Source: Ascarosepion bandense (Eukaryota; Mollusca; Cephalopoda; Sepiida; Sepiidae). Taken from it: DNA of 64,000 bases. A model generated the notes under the pieces. The model was not told the origin of the DNA. It worked only from the letters and a program-made list of their open reading frames with translations, and searched no databases. Shown one piece after another: positions 22,040-32,910 of the stretch; within the stretch, counting starts at the first letter, position 1, and each line of letters begins with the position of its first letter. Location of the stretch: NCBI GenBank assembly GCA_037127315.1, contig JBBBDQ010001944.1, positions 791,001 through 855,000 of the forward strand. Reading direction: 5' to 3'. A program made the position numbers and the translations under genes.

Positions 22040-23130
22040 TATGTCCGACAAAATTCACTCAGTAAGAAAGAACTTTTTAGATTTTGTTTCTAAGGCAGAC
22101 ACACCTGATGTAATCAAATCAATATGGGGATCTTGCACGGAGTCAATCAATAGTAAGAAACAAAGACAAAAGTAACGATGTCAAAATTAATAAAGACCTG
22201 TTTGAAGATGAAGATAAAGATAACTGTGTGCCCAAATCAAGTAAGGTAACAACTAATACGACCACACCATGGAATCGCTCTTATTCTGGAAGTCCCTCAG
22301 TTGTGTAACTAACATCGAAGAATTCTTTTAAAAGAGCAACAAGTTAGGAACTTCTCAGAAAAAGAAGATGAATATTTGAAAGATCTCCCCACCAAGAAAT
22401 AAAGAGGTTCAAAAGAAAATAGTGATAGTCTCCGTGGGCGGGGGGTACAAGTATTCGCAAAAGATTTGTCGCCTTACGAAATACAGTGATCTGATCACCA
22501 AAGAGTACTTCCTGTGGGACGCACTAGTGCCCACAGCCGAAGGTTTTCTGGCGATCGCCAGGTGTGAGTTAATAACAAAAAAACTCATATTATCACCTAT
22601 AACGGGAGTTGGCGAAGAACTATTGTGACAGTACACGATGTAAGAGATGAGCGCGTAGATGCCTATTTCTGTCAGTTTGGCTAAATACTCATGGCTACCT
22701 TTGACAACCTGAACGGAAAATAGAACTTCAGTAAAATGCTTGATCATTTGGCATTCGTCTCCGTCCCCAACCGCTTTACCTTTTGTGTCCGAAAAATACC
22801 GGTAATAATGAGCGGCCCAAAACCAGCTTTTTTGAAGTGTCTAGAGACTGGCCACCTCTTTTCTTCCTGTCCAGAAATAAAGGCTTTTGGACTTCAGGCC
22901 GCAGGCAACCTAAATACTCTTCTCGTCTATAATGATAGTTCTGCAGTACCTGTAATAGGCCTGCTAGCGACACAGACAATCTTACGGTTGAGTCTAGTTT
23001 AAAACAGACACCTTTCTAAATTTCGAATAAGTGGTGAGTCGTGTGCTATTGTATCGAGTAATAGCCGATTAAAAGTGACATTTGATGCCGGTTTGGCATT
23101 AGGACATTTCTCTAACTGGATTGAACATTA
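22040..23130 (+). pseudogene. Retrotransposon ORF1 (gag-like) with CCHC knuckle
   Basis: A plus-strand start at about 22040 begins MSDKIHSVRKNFLDFVSKAD, then frameshifts. The frame 22422-22628 (YSDLITKEYFLWDALVPTAE) and the next frame (TIVTVHDVRDERVDAYF, about 22622-22672) read like the RNA-binding-fold part of LINE ORF1 proteins. The frame 22736-23002 carries LKCLETGHLFSSCP, a CCHC-type knuckle whose first cysteine is missing. At least three frameshifts and several stops. No ORF2 follows. A host CCHC gene is possible but the frame breaks argue against it. Confidence 0.5.
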
Positions 23131-24107
23131 GTTTACGGTTGTTTATTGTCCTTTTTCTTTCAAACTTTACTTTGTAAGCTCATTGGCTTCTTTTATTTCT
23201 GCCTCAACATTCTTAAATATCTATTTTAATGTATTCTTCCCTCACCCGTTATCAGTTCTCTGGTGGATGCGGGGCGTCTTTCATATTTTGAGTGTCTTTT
23301 TAATATTTGTTGTTGCTTTTGGATGAATGTGTGTTTGTGTGAGCGGTTTGGACAAATGAGCGTTTACATTATTAAAGTTGTGTCGATTTTGTTCAGCTAA
23401 CTGATGTTTTTGCGACAATTAAGCATTGTGAGAGGCTTTATTAGTAAGACTATTCTGTTTAGTTTTTTGTGTATTATATTCTACATAAACATTGGGGTTT
23501 AGATTTTTCAATTTTTGTTTTCTTCCTCCTCTAACAAACAAGTATTGTACATATGTTTGGATTCATAGATATTCTGGGGTATTATGATGGGTTTGTAAGT
23601 ATTGATTTGATGTAAGGAACAGTGTGGTATGTTTGGGTCCGTGATTGTTGCTATCTAATTTTAATTATAACAGAAGAATACCATCTTTTCCCAATTCACC
23701 ATTTTTGGCTTTGTGCCACATTTGTGTATTTTACCAAATAAATATATCTTCGTTGGATAATTCAGAGTATTTCTTAGCATCATGGTGACCAGGACTTTAT
23801 ATTATAAACGCTAGAAAACATGATATAGGAGCACAATTAAATGAAAAATTTTCGCCGATTTGGACGTTCTTATTTTCGTACAAATCTGTGAATTTCTTTT
23901 GCTCTCGAAAAAAAAAACACTCTATAAAATTCACCATATTTTATTCAAAATGTTGTATGAGTTAAAATTATTCTATTTTTTATATTAAAATCTCAAGTTC
24001 ATGTTAAATATTGCCGCAAAACACGTCTCCAATTTTTATTTAGATGCATTGCATAATTTTCAATTTTTCTAGTCTAATTTTTCATCTAAATTGCATATGA
24101 TCCTTTA
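23131..24107. other. No recognisable gene
   Basis: T-rich sequence. GGCTTTGTGCCACATTTGTG at about 23706 is another instance of the recurrent CTTGTGCCACAT motif, followed by AATAAA-like sequence. This could be the 3' end of the ORF1 element. Confidence 0.4.
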
Positions 24108-24601
24108 TCTAAACTTATGTATAAATGGAACTTTGTGTGTATGTGTGTGTGTGTGTCCGTTACATATAGACTCCGAAACGGATGAACCGATTTTCTTGAA
24201 AATTTACACAGTTGTACTATAAGCATCTGCCAGTGTTCTTAGCTCGGTTTTGTGTCGAAGTACTCCCGATAAATATCAAAAATCGATAATCGAAAAAATC
24301 GAGTTATAGAGGGAGTGATCCAATTTTAATCAAATTTGATACACTCATAGAGAGAGCCATAAAAAACTATATTCAGAAGTTTCAAGGTTGCAGTTCTTAC
24401 AATAGTGCAGAAAATTTGATATCGATACCAGGAAATCAAAATTGACTTACATGCATTAATTTTTCTTCAGTGTGCGGTTTCGCTTTAACTGGAAAAAATT
24501 ATTGCTTTTACGTGCCAACGTCCAAAGAGTCTGAGCTCCAGGACCATTGATTAGTTTTAAAGCTTTCATTATACCCGAGCAACGCCGGGCTATACTGCTA
24601 G
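24108..24601 (+). mobile_element. Non-autonomous Helitron copy 3
   Basis: 494 bp from TCTAAACTTATGTATAAATG to CTATACTGCTAG, with hairpin CCGAGCAACGCCGG 5' of the terminus, flanked by A and T. It is the most compact of the four copies and shares TTCTTGAAAATTTACACAG and ATAAATATC blocks with them. Confidence 0.88.
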
Positions 24602-24741
24602 TTGTATATAATGAAGTTATATTTTTATTTTATATTAATACTACCCAATAAAAATAGAATTTGTATACCATTTTCATCTTGACTGGATCAGTATTTTACA
24701 TTTTTCGCATTTTATCCTTCCCTTGCTTCTAGAGAGCGAGG

Positions 24742-24749
<8 letters not shown>

Positions 24750-24786
<37 letters not shown>
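24750..24786. repeat. (TA)n microsatellite
   Basis: TA tract; a second begins at about 24921. Confidence 0.95.
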
Positions 24787-24789
<3 letters not shown>

Positions 24790-24914
24790 GTGTAAATAAG
24801 TAGATATATCAGTATACACGCAAGTACACACCGATATATAAATATTTATCAGGTGTTAATAAAACACTGCTAAGTCTAATATAACAGAGCTATGAAGTAT
24901 ATATTATTTGTTAC

Positions 24915-24920
<6 letters not shown>

Positions 24921-24970
<50 letters not shown>
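24921..24970. repeat. (TA)n microsatellite
   Basis: TA tract of about 25 units. Confidence 0.95.
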
Positions 24971-24972
<2 letters not shown>

Positions 24973-26029
24973 ATTTACATTTTCTCCTATTCTGTTAAAA
25001 GCCTTTGTCAAAAGAAAATAAATAAATGAAAATAAAATAAATGAAATAAACATAGGTTTGTCTCTTTATAACCTACGTTAAATAGCTCCCGAAAATATTT
25101 AATATTTATTTACTTTTTAAACTCGTAGAACTTCACTTACTTGTTTCACTTTTTCGTTTTAGTATAAACCAAATTAAATCATATATTTACAAAGGAGAAT
25201 ATGCTTGTCTAATATCTAGTTGAAAAAAATATATTCTCCAAGTTTTCTGTAGAAATATACCTTCTTCAAAAGGATATAGATACTTAGGTGATCCGGCGAA
25301 TATGACAGTGTTATTTACATTTTACTAAGTCTGGCACAAGGTCTACTAACGCAGTGCACATGTGTGGTTCATCATAATATAGAGAAGCAATAAACAATAG
25401 GCTAGCTCTTTAACTCTTTTGAATTTGTTTTAAATATTATAAGTATTTGCTAATCCTAAATTTGCCTGATGCAAAATCATGAGTGAAACTTCAAAGGAGA
25501 GGAAGTAATGGAGATTCATTATTGGTCATGTCCTGAATGGACACGGAATATGACAGAAGATAGACGTGTCCTTATGGTCACGTAAAAACGCCTCTTGGAA
25601 CTTCGGGAATAAATTTACGCATAAACATTCCTAAACACGAGAAAAGGTTTTATGTATTTTGATAAGATTGATCGGAAATCAATAATTTGCTCATTCTCTC
25701 ATTTCAGGTGCTATGTTTACCTGAATGGGGATTTACTTTAATCGATATAGATCGAGAAAAAAAAAAGAAAGAAAAAACGGAGAAATCTTTTTTTTATTAT
25801 TATTATTTTATTTTTTATTTTATTTTTTTTGTTTTGTTTTTAATAATCAAAATATCGGCCATCTTTGTTCCCGGGGAATTTTGAACAATTCACTCGAACC
25901 AGACATAATTATAAGTTAACTTAAGGCTATGAAAAATAGAGAAAAAGTTAGAAAGCTGAACTCGCACAAAGTCCGTACCGATTAAATAAAAGATTGTATA
26001 GTCCGTATACCGACATATTATGAACTATT
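24971..26029. other. No recognisable gene
   Basis: AT-rich; short open frames at 25687-25919 are low-complexity T/A runs. Confidence 0.45.
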
Positions 26030-26305
26030 CCTAAAGTCATTTCCCAGTAGACGTCTCTTTATTTAGCTATCTAGCTGGATAAATAATGGATTGAAGATTG
26101 GTCATTTATATTTAGCTATCTTTGTAAAGAACATTATGCATTTAAATCCCATCTCTCATTTAAATAAACATTAGTAGGACAGAAGACTAAATTATAGAAA
26201 ATATAAAATGTAAAATTATTATGTTGAAACTTAATAAAAACCATTCAAAATTCATACATACTTTTGGCCGATAAATCCGCTTTAAACTTCGACCTTGTGT
26301 CAGAT
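26030..26305 (+). repeat. Dispersed repeat X, copy 1
   Basis: Shares GTAGACGTCTCTTTATTTAG, GATAAATAATGGATTG and CATTTAAATAAACATTAGT with 27815-28095, and the last of these blocks with 31262-31325. Same strand in all three. Ends in CTTCGACCTTGTGTCAGA. Family unknown and noncoding. Confidence 0.75.
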
Positions 26306-26507
26306 TCAGTAGCGACGTGGGCGCTCTTTTTTAGATATCTTTTTACCTAGGCTAGAATACAGACCAATGTACGAGGTGAGCTGAAACATTCATGGGTTAT
26401 TATGAAGAAGTGATTCTAGAGCTAAAAAAAAATATTGCAAGAATTAATTTCAACTCTTCTTGTGAATAACTGCATTGTTTGATTTAAGGTACACTGATAT
26501 ATGACTG

Positions 26508-26809
26508 GATGTGCGTTGTGGTGCAGTAGATATCGGCTCGGAACGAGAAATCGGGGAGCCGAGTTCAAATTCCAGTTGAATTCATTGCATTCACTTACGC
26601 GCAAATACCCTTTGGAAAGGTATTAATCCGTCTCTTCCTTCCAGTTATGGGTTAAATAATAGGACAGATTGGGTTCTATAGCCTTGGTCGGCAACCAGTC
26701 TACCGCAGAAAGCAATGGCAACCTACTGCGGGATAATCTTCTTCCCAGTCAGTCATGTCTCTTTCGAGACATGATCGCCCAAGCGTGTTTCGCGTATGGC
26801 ACTTAACTG
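26508..26809 (+). mobile_element. SINE-A copy 4 with 15-bp target duplication
   Basis: Best-preserved copy, 302 bp. A-box GTGGTGCAGTAG, B-box GAGTTCAAATTCC, middle block with CAACCAGTCTACCGCAGAA, and 3' end CACTTAACTG. Flanked by ACTGATATATGACTG at 26493-26507 and 26810-26824. This gives the exact element ends. Confidence 0.93.
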
Positions 26810-27171
26810 ACTGATATATGACTGTTAGAAGAATACTTATAAAATAAGTACTAATGATTTCTACTGAAAATTGACAAAATTTACCATCGTGATTTTATCA
26901 AGAACCTGCAGGGTAAGGCATAAGAATATTCATGCTGACATGGTTGTGGACAGCGTAATTTAAGAAAAGGTAGCGGTTCTTCAGTACAATTTAAATATTA
27001 ATTACTTTTAAAATTATTTTCTCTAATTTAATGTTCAGTAATTATTAGACGTTCATTTACGTCACTTAAGATTCTCCATAAAACACTTGGACATTTCAGT
27101 GAGCCAATCGTCTGAAGCGCTCCATAAAATTAAAAAAAAATGTAAAATATTTTTAACGTTTGTTTATAAAT

Positions 27172-27442
27172 CTGTCAGTTAATGCCAAACGTGATACCCA
27201 CTTGGGCGATCATGTCCTTTTCGACTCACGACTGACTAGGTAGAAGATTCTCCTGCAGTAAATTGCCATTTTGTTCTGGGATAGACTGGTTGCCAACCAA
27301 GTCTATAAAAGTCAATCTGTCCAGGTATTCAATCCATACCTAGAGGGAAAACGGATGAATATTTTTTCCAAGTGAATGCAACTAACTCAACTGGAATTCG
27401 AACTTGGCTTTCTTATATCAACTGCACCACAACGAACAACTC
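27172..27442 (-). mobile_element. SINE-A copy 5 with 11-bp target duplication
   Basis: Minus-strand copy between TGTTTATAAAT repeats at 27161-27171 and 27443-27453. The head lacks part of the 5' end but retains CAACTGCACCACAACG. Confidence 0.9.
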
Positions 27443-27814
27443 TGTTTATAAATATTTGTTGCAAAATAAGTTTTTACGGTTGCCTTGATAAAGTCCATCA
27501 GAGAAGGAAATGCGTCATATAATATAATCTTTCCTTTTTGCTTTTTTTCATATTTTTTTTTATTTTATAGATATATGATAGTAATATCTGAAATTTTACA
27601 CGCACAAGTCTGTATTTGTATAAAATCAAACATTACTGTAGTGGAAACTCGTATTTAAAATAAACAACTCTTTTTTATCGTACATAGTACGCATTACATT
27701 CGTTGGTTTGAAAATTCGAGAACTGTCAGTAAAGAAATTGCGCTTTTTAGTATGGATCGAATGTATGTCGCCCATCTGTAAGAGAGACCACCGCATTTCT
27801 AAAGTCATTCAACA

Positions 27815-28095
27815 ATTCGCAGCCATTTCTCAGTAGACGTCTCTTTATTTAGCTATCTAGCTGGATAAATAATGGATTGTAGATTGGTCATTTATATTTA
27901 ACTATCTCTGTAAAGAACAATATGCATTTAAATCCCATCTCTCATTTAAATAAACATTAGTGGGACAGAAGACAAATCTAGAGAAAATATAAAATGTAGA
28001 AATATTATGTTGAAACTTAAGAAAAAATATTCAAAACTTTGGCCTTATACATACTTTTTGCCGATAAACCCGCTTTAAACTTCGACCTTGTGTGC
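27815..28095 (+). repeat. Dispersed repeat X, copy 2
   Basis: Close match to 26030-26305 over its whole length with small indels; different flanks, so two insertions and not a local duplication. Confidence 0.75.
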
Positions 28096-28631
28096 CCCAC
28101 CGTACGATTCGACATGCTTCACCATTTGACTACGAAGAATGTCACAATTCAGCAAGGTTTATTTTTCCTTTTCAGGAAAAAAAAACTTCCTCATTAAGTT
28201 AACTGTAGAAACAAAAATAAATTATTAAAAATAAATCGATAATATATTATTTTACGTTTTTTTCTTTGTCTTCTTCGGTAGAGACTCCAAGAGGATGCTT
28301 CAGTGATTACTTTCCTATTCTCTCTTAAGTCTACAATCATCCGTTATCTATCCTACATATCCTCATAATTTTATCTTCTGACCTCTCCTTCATAGTCCAT
28401 AAAACAACCTTATTCCATAACTCTATTTGGTGAGTCACTCTTTAGCTTTGTATTGTGCAAACACTTTACAGAAAAACATGACAAACACCACAAGAGTAAT
28501 AGTTAACATAGAAATGAGTTTGATGCTCACGATATGACTCACCTTCTGACCCTTTTTGTTACATTTTATTTTTAATAATCAATATTTTTTAAAAGACCAT
28601 TATAGACTCGCAACTTGTTGGTCAGAATAGT
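28096..28631. other. No recognisable gene
   Basis: AT-rich sequence without a family match. Confidence 0.4.
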
Positions 28632-29766
28632 TTTATCGATTTTCTCCCGGTTCACACTCCTCCCACGTCTATTGATCGGGTGAAGAGGCTCATCCCTTGT
28701 TCCCTGTTTAGGATGTGGTTTCCGGGTTTCTCTTTTCCAATCTTTACACTCTTTTCTCTTTTCTTTTTCAGTTGGAGTAGATAGACTAAACTATCGTCCG
28801 GTTCACACTTCACCCACGTCTATTGAACAGGTATAGAGGCTCATCCCTTGTTCCCTGTTTAGGATGTTGTTTCCGGTTTTTTCTTTTCCAATCTTTTCAC
28901 TCTTTTCTTTTATTTATTTATTTTGTTTTCAATTGGAGTAGATAAACTAAACTATCGCCCGGTTCACACTCCACCCACGTCTATTGAACAGGTGAAGAGG
29001 CTCATCCCTTGTTCCCTGTTTAGGATGTGGTTTCCGGTTTTTTCTTTTACAATCTTTTCACTCTTTTCTTTTATTTATTTATTTTTTTCAATTGGAGTAG
29101 ATAAACTAAACTATCGCCCGGTTCACACTCCACCCACGTCTATTGAACCGGTGAAGAGGCTCATCCCTTGTTCCCTGTTTAGGATGTGGTTTCCGGTTTT
29201 TTCTTTTCCAATCTTTTCACTCTTTTCTTTTATTTATTTATTTTGTTTTCAATTGGAGTAGATAAACTAAACTATCGCCCGGTTCACACTCCACCCACGT
29301 CTATTGAACAGGTGAAGAGGCTCATCCCTTGTTCCCTGTTTAGGATGTGGTTTCCGGTTTTTTCTTTTCCAATCTTTTCACTCTTTTCTTTTATTTATTT
29401 ATTTTTTTCAATTGGAGTAGATAAACTAAACTATCGCCCGGTTCACACTCCACCCACGTCTATTGAACAGGTGTAGAGGCTCATCCCTTGTTCCCTACTT
29501 AGGATGTGGTTTCCGGCTTTCTCTTTTCCAATCTTTTTACGCATTTCTTCTATTTATTTATTTTTTCAATTGGAGTAGATAGACTAAACTATCGTCCGGT
29601 TCACACTCCACCCACGTCTATTGAACAGGTGTAGAGGCTCATCCCTTGTTCCCTCTTTAGGATGTGGTTTCCGGCTTTCTCTTTTCCAATCTTTTCACCC
29701 TTACGTAGCCCCCTGCACATCAGTGGCGTTACCGCCTTGCTCGGGGTGATATGATTAAAAAAAAAT
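28632..29766 (+). repeat. SINE-V tandem array, seven ~160-bp units plus tail
   Basis: Units begin with (A/G)TTGGAGTAGATA at 28771, 28932, 29091, 29252, 29411 and 29569; a 5'-truncated first unit covers 28632-28770. Spacing alternates 161/159/161/159/158 bp. Each unit holds GGTTCACACTCCACCCACG and GGATGTGGTTTCCGG. Only the last unit carries the LINE-J-type tail (29700-29758) and an A-run. The long open frames 28923-29261 and 29186-29476 are this array in translation (repeating VDKLNYRPVHTPPTSIE), not a gene. Confidence 0.93.
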
Positions 29767-29956
29767 GATAATCCGATCATGTACATCCTCTAACTGAACA
29801 AGCGTGATACTTTGAATAAGACGCCTAGTAAGAAATGATTCATTTATATGTATTATTTTTTTATTGAACCATCGTGGCATGCCAGTAGAAATATATTTTT
29901 GTCATGATACCTGCCTGAAGGACGTGAATTTTTAGGATACCCGAGGGGAATTAATT

Positions 29957-30183
29957 TGTTGTCTCGTCGAATGACGAGATACACCGAGAAATGTAGCTAA
30001 ACTACTTTATTAACAGAGTGGTACAACCAAGACGTATATACAATATTTAGAGTCTCTTGCAGTAACAGGTGTAACTTTCCCGAAGTCTGTGATAATGACT
30101 ACGACTCGCCCCGTGCTAAGTGCACATTTTCTTTTATAAATCCGGTTTACCGGTTGTCACATGGTACGAACCACGACACAACA
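29957..30183. mobile_element. Solo LTR, 227 bp, with 5-bp target duplication
   Basis: TGTTGTCTCG...CACAACA termini (perfect TGTTG/CAACA inverted ends) flanked by TAATT at 29952-29956 and 30184-30188. Contains TTTTATAAATC near the 3' side as a possible TATA region. No internal retroelement sequence adjoins it, so this is a solo LTR; the parent family is unknown and differs from the one at 17931. Confidence 0.88.
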
Positions 30184-30264
30184 TAATTCTTATAGACATA
30201 ATTCTTATAACGGCGTAGTGAATGCGAGAAGAGATTAACATCACCATAGTCTTAAGAACATTCT

Positions 30265-30990
30265 TTGTCTTCTATGTGCCCTGTCTCTTCTGGAAGTAGG
30301 CATTCATGGCTTTCCACGTCTTCCTATCCCTGGGGGCTCTTAGCAAGCTTTCTCCTGTTACACCACACAATCCCTGTTCTGTCACCCAACTGTTCAGGCC
30401 CTTCAAATATGTAATCCGTTGCTTCCCTTTGTCTCTTTCCCCCTCTATCTGGCCTGTCAGTATCGGGTTCTCCAAGCCCTCCTTCCTCATTGCGTGTCCC
30501 AGGAACTTCAGCTGTCTCTTCCTGATGATCACTATTAATTTTCTTTCCGTTGCCATTTTTTCCAGCACCTCATGCTCGATCTGTGATATCCGCAGCATCT
30601 TTCTGTAGAAACACATTTCAATTGGTTCAAGTTTTTTTTTCATCTTTGATGATATTGTCCAGCCTTCACTGCCATATTGAAGAAATAACATCGCATAGCA
30701 ATCCATTACTCTCTTCTTTTATTCTACCAAAATTGTCCTGTTTCTTAATACCTTACTCAACTTCTGGAATGCTTCCTTTGCCATGCCAATTCGCCTTCGG
30801 ATCTCTGTGTCGCACTTTCCGTCTTCTGTTATAACGCTTCACTGGTATTTAAATGTTTGTACCTGCTTGATTCTCGTATCCCCGACTTGTATTTGGCATT
30901 TTGGGCTGCCCTTTTTACTGGTGACCATGCATTCGGTTTTCGTGCAGTTTATTTCTAGTCCTTTCTTGTTACTTAAGAACATTAAACAAG
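30265..30990 (-). mobile_element. LINE-R copy: longest RTE-like C-terminal region
   Basis: The minus-strand frame 30272-30706 gives FLQYGSEGWTISSKMKKKLE, FYRKMLRISQ, RKRQLKFLGHAMR and GQIEGERDKGKQRITYLKGL, ending PYFQKRQGT-like. Upstream, in other frames, are NCTKTECMVTSKKGSPKC and ITEDGKCDTEIRRRIGMAKE to about 30985. This is the post-palm thumb and C-terminal part; catalytic motifs lie beyond the truncated end. About 240 recognisable residues survive with a few frameshifts. Confidence 0.85.
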
Positions 30991-31261
30991 TTTAAAATGG
31001 AAGTCGGCAGGTTACATTACGAGAATAACGTCAATATTGATGAGCTGAAAGCGCAATGCCCGTTATTATCAGCAAGTGAAACAAAGATGACAAAGTAGAA
31101 AGCTTGACCGAAGATTGTGCCAACAAATCGAGAACAGAAGAACATGGACGCGTTCCTAAGCAAAATAAGTTCGTTTGTTTTTTCTAAATAACCGAAAGAT
31201 TTGATTTTGATTTATTGATTTCATGTTTTCTGCGCCAAGCCACTTTGCGATATTGCAAGTT

Positions 31262-31325
31262 CCTATCTCTCATTTAAATAAACATTAGTGGGACAGAAGA
31301 CTAAACTATAGACAATATAAAATAC
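31262..31325 (+). repeat. Dispersed repeat X, fragment
   Basis: About 64 bp sharing the CATTTAAATAAACATTAGT block and the ACAGAAGACTAAACTATAG block with copies 1 and 2. Confidence 0.6.
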
Positions 31326-31394
31326 AACTGAAATATACAATGAAGCCCACTATCATTTTTTTCAGCGACTGGACAATGAAACCGTAAATTTTGC

Positions 31395-31572
31395 CTCAAG
31401 CTAAAGCTATGGAACTCAACCTGACCTGCTATTTAACCCATAACTGGAGGGAGAAGGAAAGAAGCAATACCTTCCCAAGGGTATTTTTGCGTAATTGACT
31501 GCAATGAATTCGAACTCGGCTCTCAGATTTCTCGTTCTGAGCCGATATCCACTGTGCACCACAACGTACCTC
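31395..31572 (-). mobile_element. SINE-A copy 6, 3'-truncated
   Basis: Minus-strand copy retaining the tRNA-like head and middle; the SINE 3' third is lost at about 31395. Confidence 0.75.
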
Positions 31573-31895
31573 ACTCAAAAGGCAGGTTTTCATCCTAAGA
31601 AAATCTTATTGTGCATCTAATGGGATTAGAAATGAATTTTGTACTATGAGCTTCTGCCAAGTAACCAGCCAACTGATTCTGAAAAGTGCTGCTAGCTACT
31701 GGATGAATTAATTTCAGCAATTCAAGAAAACTGTCCAGAATTGTCGAACAGGAAATGTGTTAATTTCCAGAATAATGTCAGATCTCACGTTTTCTATGCA
31801 CCGTGTAACCTCCTCTTGTTTTTTTGTTAACTCACCTAATGCCTTTTCTAAAAAAGCATTCAAACAAGTTTGTTAGTTTGTTCTCTTCTCTCCTG

Positions 31896-32158
31896 GAATG
31901 TGGTGCAGTGGATATCGACTCGGAACGACAAATCGGGGAGCCGAGTTCGAATTCCAGTTGAATTCCTAGCATTCACTTACGCACAAATACCCTTGGGAAA
32001 GGTATTAATTCGTCCCTTCCAGTTATGGGTTAAATAACAGGACAGATTGGGTTCTATAGCCTTGGCTGGCAACCAGTCTACCGCAGAAAGTAATGGCAAT
32101 CTACTGCGGGGTTATCTTCTGCCCAAAGAGTGTATCACGTTTGGCATTTGACTGACTG
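31896..32158 (+). mobile_element. SINE-A copy 7 with internal deletion
   Basis: The head begins GTGGTGCAGTGGATATCG (first bases lost). About 35 bp are missing between CTTCTGCCCA and GTGTATCACG compared with copy 4. Confidence 0.82.
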
Positions 32159-32329
32159 TTTTAGCCTTCGTTATGTCTTCTTAGTGTCAAATTTTGGAGG
32201 CTCTATATTCTTATTGCCTAACCAAGATATTTCAAATGCCGTCTTCTGATTCCCTAAAGCTTTGTCATTACTCACATATTTTGTTACAGGTATTTTCAGC
32301 ATGATTGTGTAGAACTACAATTCGTTTAA

Positions 32330-32610
32330 CTTTTTTTGTTTACTTTATTTTCCAGCATTCGCCGCCATATAGGAGAAACGATGTTACATAATATAAGTCT
32401 TCTTTTTTTAATTCTAACGATATTTTTATGTTTCTCAATACTTCCGTTAGCTTTTGAAAGGCACCATTCACTGTTTTTCGCTCTGCGTTAAAAAAAAATT
32501 CTTAGATACTAAAATCTACTTGATTCTGGAATCTCGAATTTCCAATTCCTATATTAGACTTATCATTTTGCTCACAGCCAAACATTCCATCTTCTTCATG
32601 CTTTTTGATG
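32330..32610 (-). mobile_element. LINE-R fragment, strongly diverged
   Basis: CATTCGCCGCCATATAGGAG, GATGTTACATAATA and CTTTTGAAAGGCACC align in order with the LINE-R region at 30660-30800. Confidence 0.45.
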
Positions 32611-32783
32611 GAAGAGAAACACATGAAACTGAAATGTTGACAGTATTGCCGTTATTTATTGCTTTAAGTTAGCCACATTTCTCAGCGATAGTGGTTAGTT
32701 GCAGCAGTATGAAGTAATTTTTATCGTGCATAGCTAACAGGAAACATATCCCATGAACAATACGCACACACATGCACACACAA

Positions 32784-32784
32784 A

Positions 32785-32837
<53 letters not shown>
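32784..32837. repeat. (TATC)n microsatellite
   Basis: About 13 units; lies immediately next to the hammerhead motif, on the 3' side of that motif. Confidence 0.97.
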
Positions 32838-32838
<1 letters not shown>

Positions 32839-32859
32839 AAGACAGAAAATCTAAGCAAG

Positions 32860-32910
32860 AGCCAACGACCGACCACGGTTTCGCCTAACGGCTCGTCAGG
32901 GAAATTGGCT
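32860..32910 (-). ncRNA. Hammerhead ribozyme motif (type I)
   Basis: Read on the minus strand from 32910: AGCCAA (stem I 5' arm), TTTC internal bulge and one C, the core CTGACGA (32893-32899), stem II GCC-GTTA-GGC (32883-32892), core GAAA (32879-32882), stem III CCG-TGGT-CGG (32869-32878) closed by the A15.1-U16.1 pair, cleavage-site C17 (32867) in a GUC triplet, then G plus TTGGCT (stem I 3' arm). All invariant core bases are present. The short stem III is typical of hammerheads in Penelope-like elements and small retrozyme-like repeats. Stem I has only one pair next to the core before a 4-nt bulge, which may reduce activity. Confidence 0.75.

Noticed and set aside
28923..29476. Long open frames with repeating VDKLNYRPVH peptide
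   Set aside because: They are the SINE-V tandem array read in one frame. The repeat, not a protein, explains the openness.
30306..30995. Overlapping plus-strand open frames
   Set aside because: Antisense of the LINE-R copy; the minus strand carries the recognisable RTE-like protein.
32784..32837. CRISPR-like or clustered regular repeats
   Set aside because: A simple (TATC)n microsatellite in a eukaryotic context; no spacer structure anywhere in the window.
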